Shown: one piece after another, positions 5,252 through 5,352 of the stretch
How the letters are laid out: each line of letters starts with the position of its first letter
Position numbering within the stretch: position 1 is the stretch's first letter
Origin: an uncultured Clostridia bacterium
GTDB lineage: Bacteria; Bacillota; Clostridia; Oscillospirales; Acutalibacteraceae
DNA: 5,352 nucleotides
Direction: 5' to 3'
Assembly: GCA_937898195.1 (NCBI GenBank)
Contig: CALEJD010000065.1
Span: 1-5,352, forward strand
Program-made: the position numbers and the translations under genes
Notes under the pieces: model-generated
The model's database searches: none
Told to the model about the DNA's origin: nothing
What the model saw: only the letters and a program-made list of their open reading frames with translations

Positions 5252-5352
5252 GAAAAGATTTCGTGTTACCACCTCAGTTTACTGTATTCTCACAAATACA
5301 GCCTCAACGAGTAACTGACATTACTCTGTACTATAACGGGTACACCCGACAC
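5216..5352 (-). promoter_or_regulatory. T-box leader of tyrS, 3' portion; specifier end outside window
   Basis: T-box leaders bind a cognate uncharged tRNA and then form an antiterminator, letting the downstream synthetase gene be read. On the minus strand the visible order is CCGTTA (5339-5334), a small hairpin (5326-5309), stem III CTGTATT/AATACAG (5301-5282), the T-box core GAGGTGGTAACACG (5275-5262), the terminator and the tyrS ribosome site. The antiterminator pairs GAGG (5275-5272) with CCTC (5249-5246) and ACGAAA (5264-5259) with TTTCGT (5255-5250), leaving a 7-nt bulge UGGUAAC. UGGU can pair with an ACCA acceptor end, as expected for bacterial tRNA-Tyr with discriminator A. The core departs from the consensus AGGGTGGNACCGCG at four positions. 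Stem I with the specifier codon, expected to be a tyrosine codon, lies beyond 5352. Confidence 0.93.

Overview
The window looks like chromosomal DNA of a low-GC Gram-positive anaerobe, most likely a member of the Clostridia of the Ruminococcus/Eubacterium kind. The evidence is AT-rich coding DNA, strong AAGGAG-type ribosome sites, short intergenic gaps, intrinsic terminators, a T-box leader on a tRNA-synthetase gene, and an aspartate-semialdehyde dehydrogenase of the archaeal/fungal-like type found in many Clostridia. The genus is an inference; nothing here fixes it.

Region 1 (1-3009, + strand) is a compact operon for the diaminopimelate/lysine branch from aspartate: asd (5' end outside the window), dapA, dapB and a gene for a free-standing double-ACT-domain protein. 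Gaps are 12, 20 and 12 nt, and a strong intrinsic terminator ends the operon. Asd, DapA and DapB carry aspartyl phosphate through aspartate semialdehyde to tetrahydrodipicolinate, the precursor of meso-diaminopimelate for cell wall and of lysine. The fourth protein resembles the regulatory half of aspartokinase without the kinase, so it is a candidate amino-acid sensor for the pathway. The operon promoter and any leader lie upstream of the window.

Region 2 (about 3009-3960, + strand) is a small two-gene signalling cassette: an ECF-type sigma factor, probably starting at GTG 3074, overlapping by 8 nt a short single-pass membrane protein that is a likely anti-sigma factor. The upstream gap holds a weak ECF-like promoter candidate and a 15-nt perfect palindrome. 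The cassette is bounded by two terminators that share the same stem sequence, and its leucine and isoleucine codon use differs clearly from dapA.

Region 3 (3976-5352, - strand) is tyrS, tyrosyl-tRNA synthetase, convergent with the sigma cassette and sharing its terminator, which is bidirectional. It is preceded by the 3' part of a T-box leader: stem III, an antiterminator with a UGGU acceptor-binding bulge, and a competing terminator. The specifier loop lies beyond the window edge.

The least explained parts are the stand-alone aspartokinase-like ACT protein together with a DapA that lacks two canonical lysine-binding residues, and the minimal sigma/anti-sigma pair with its palindromic leader.
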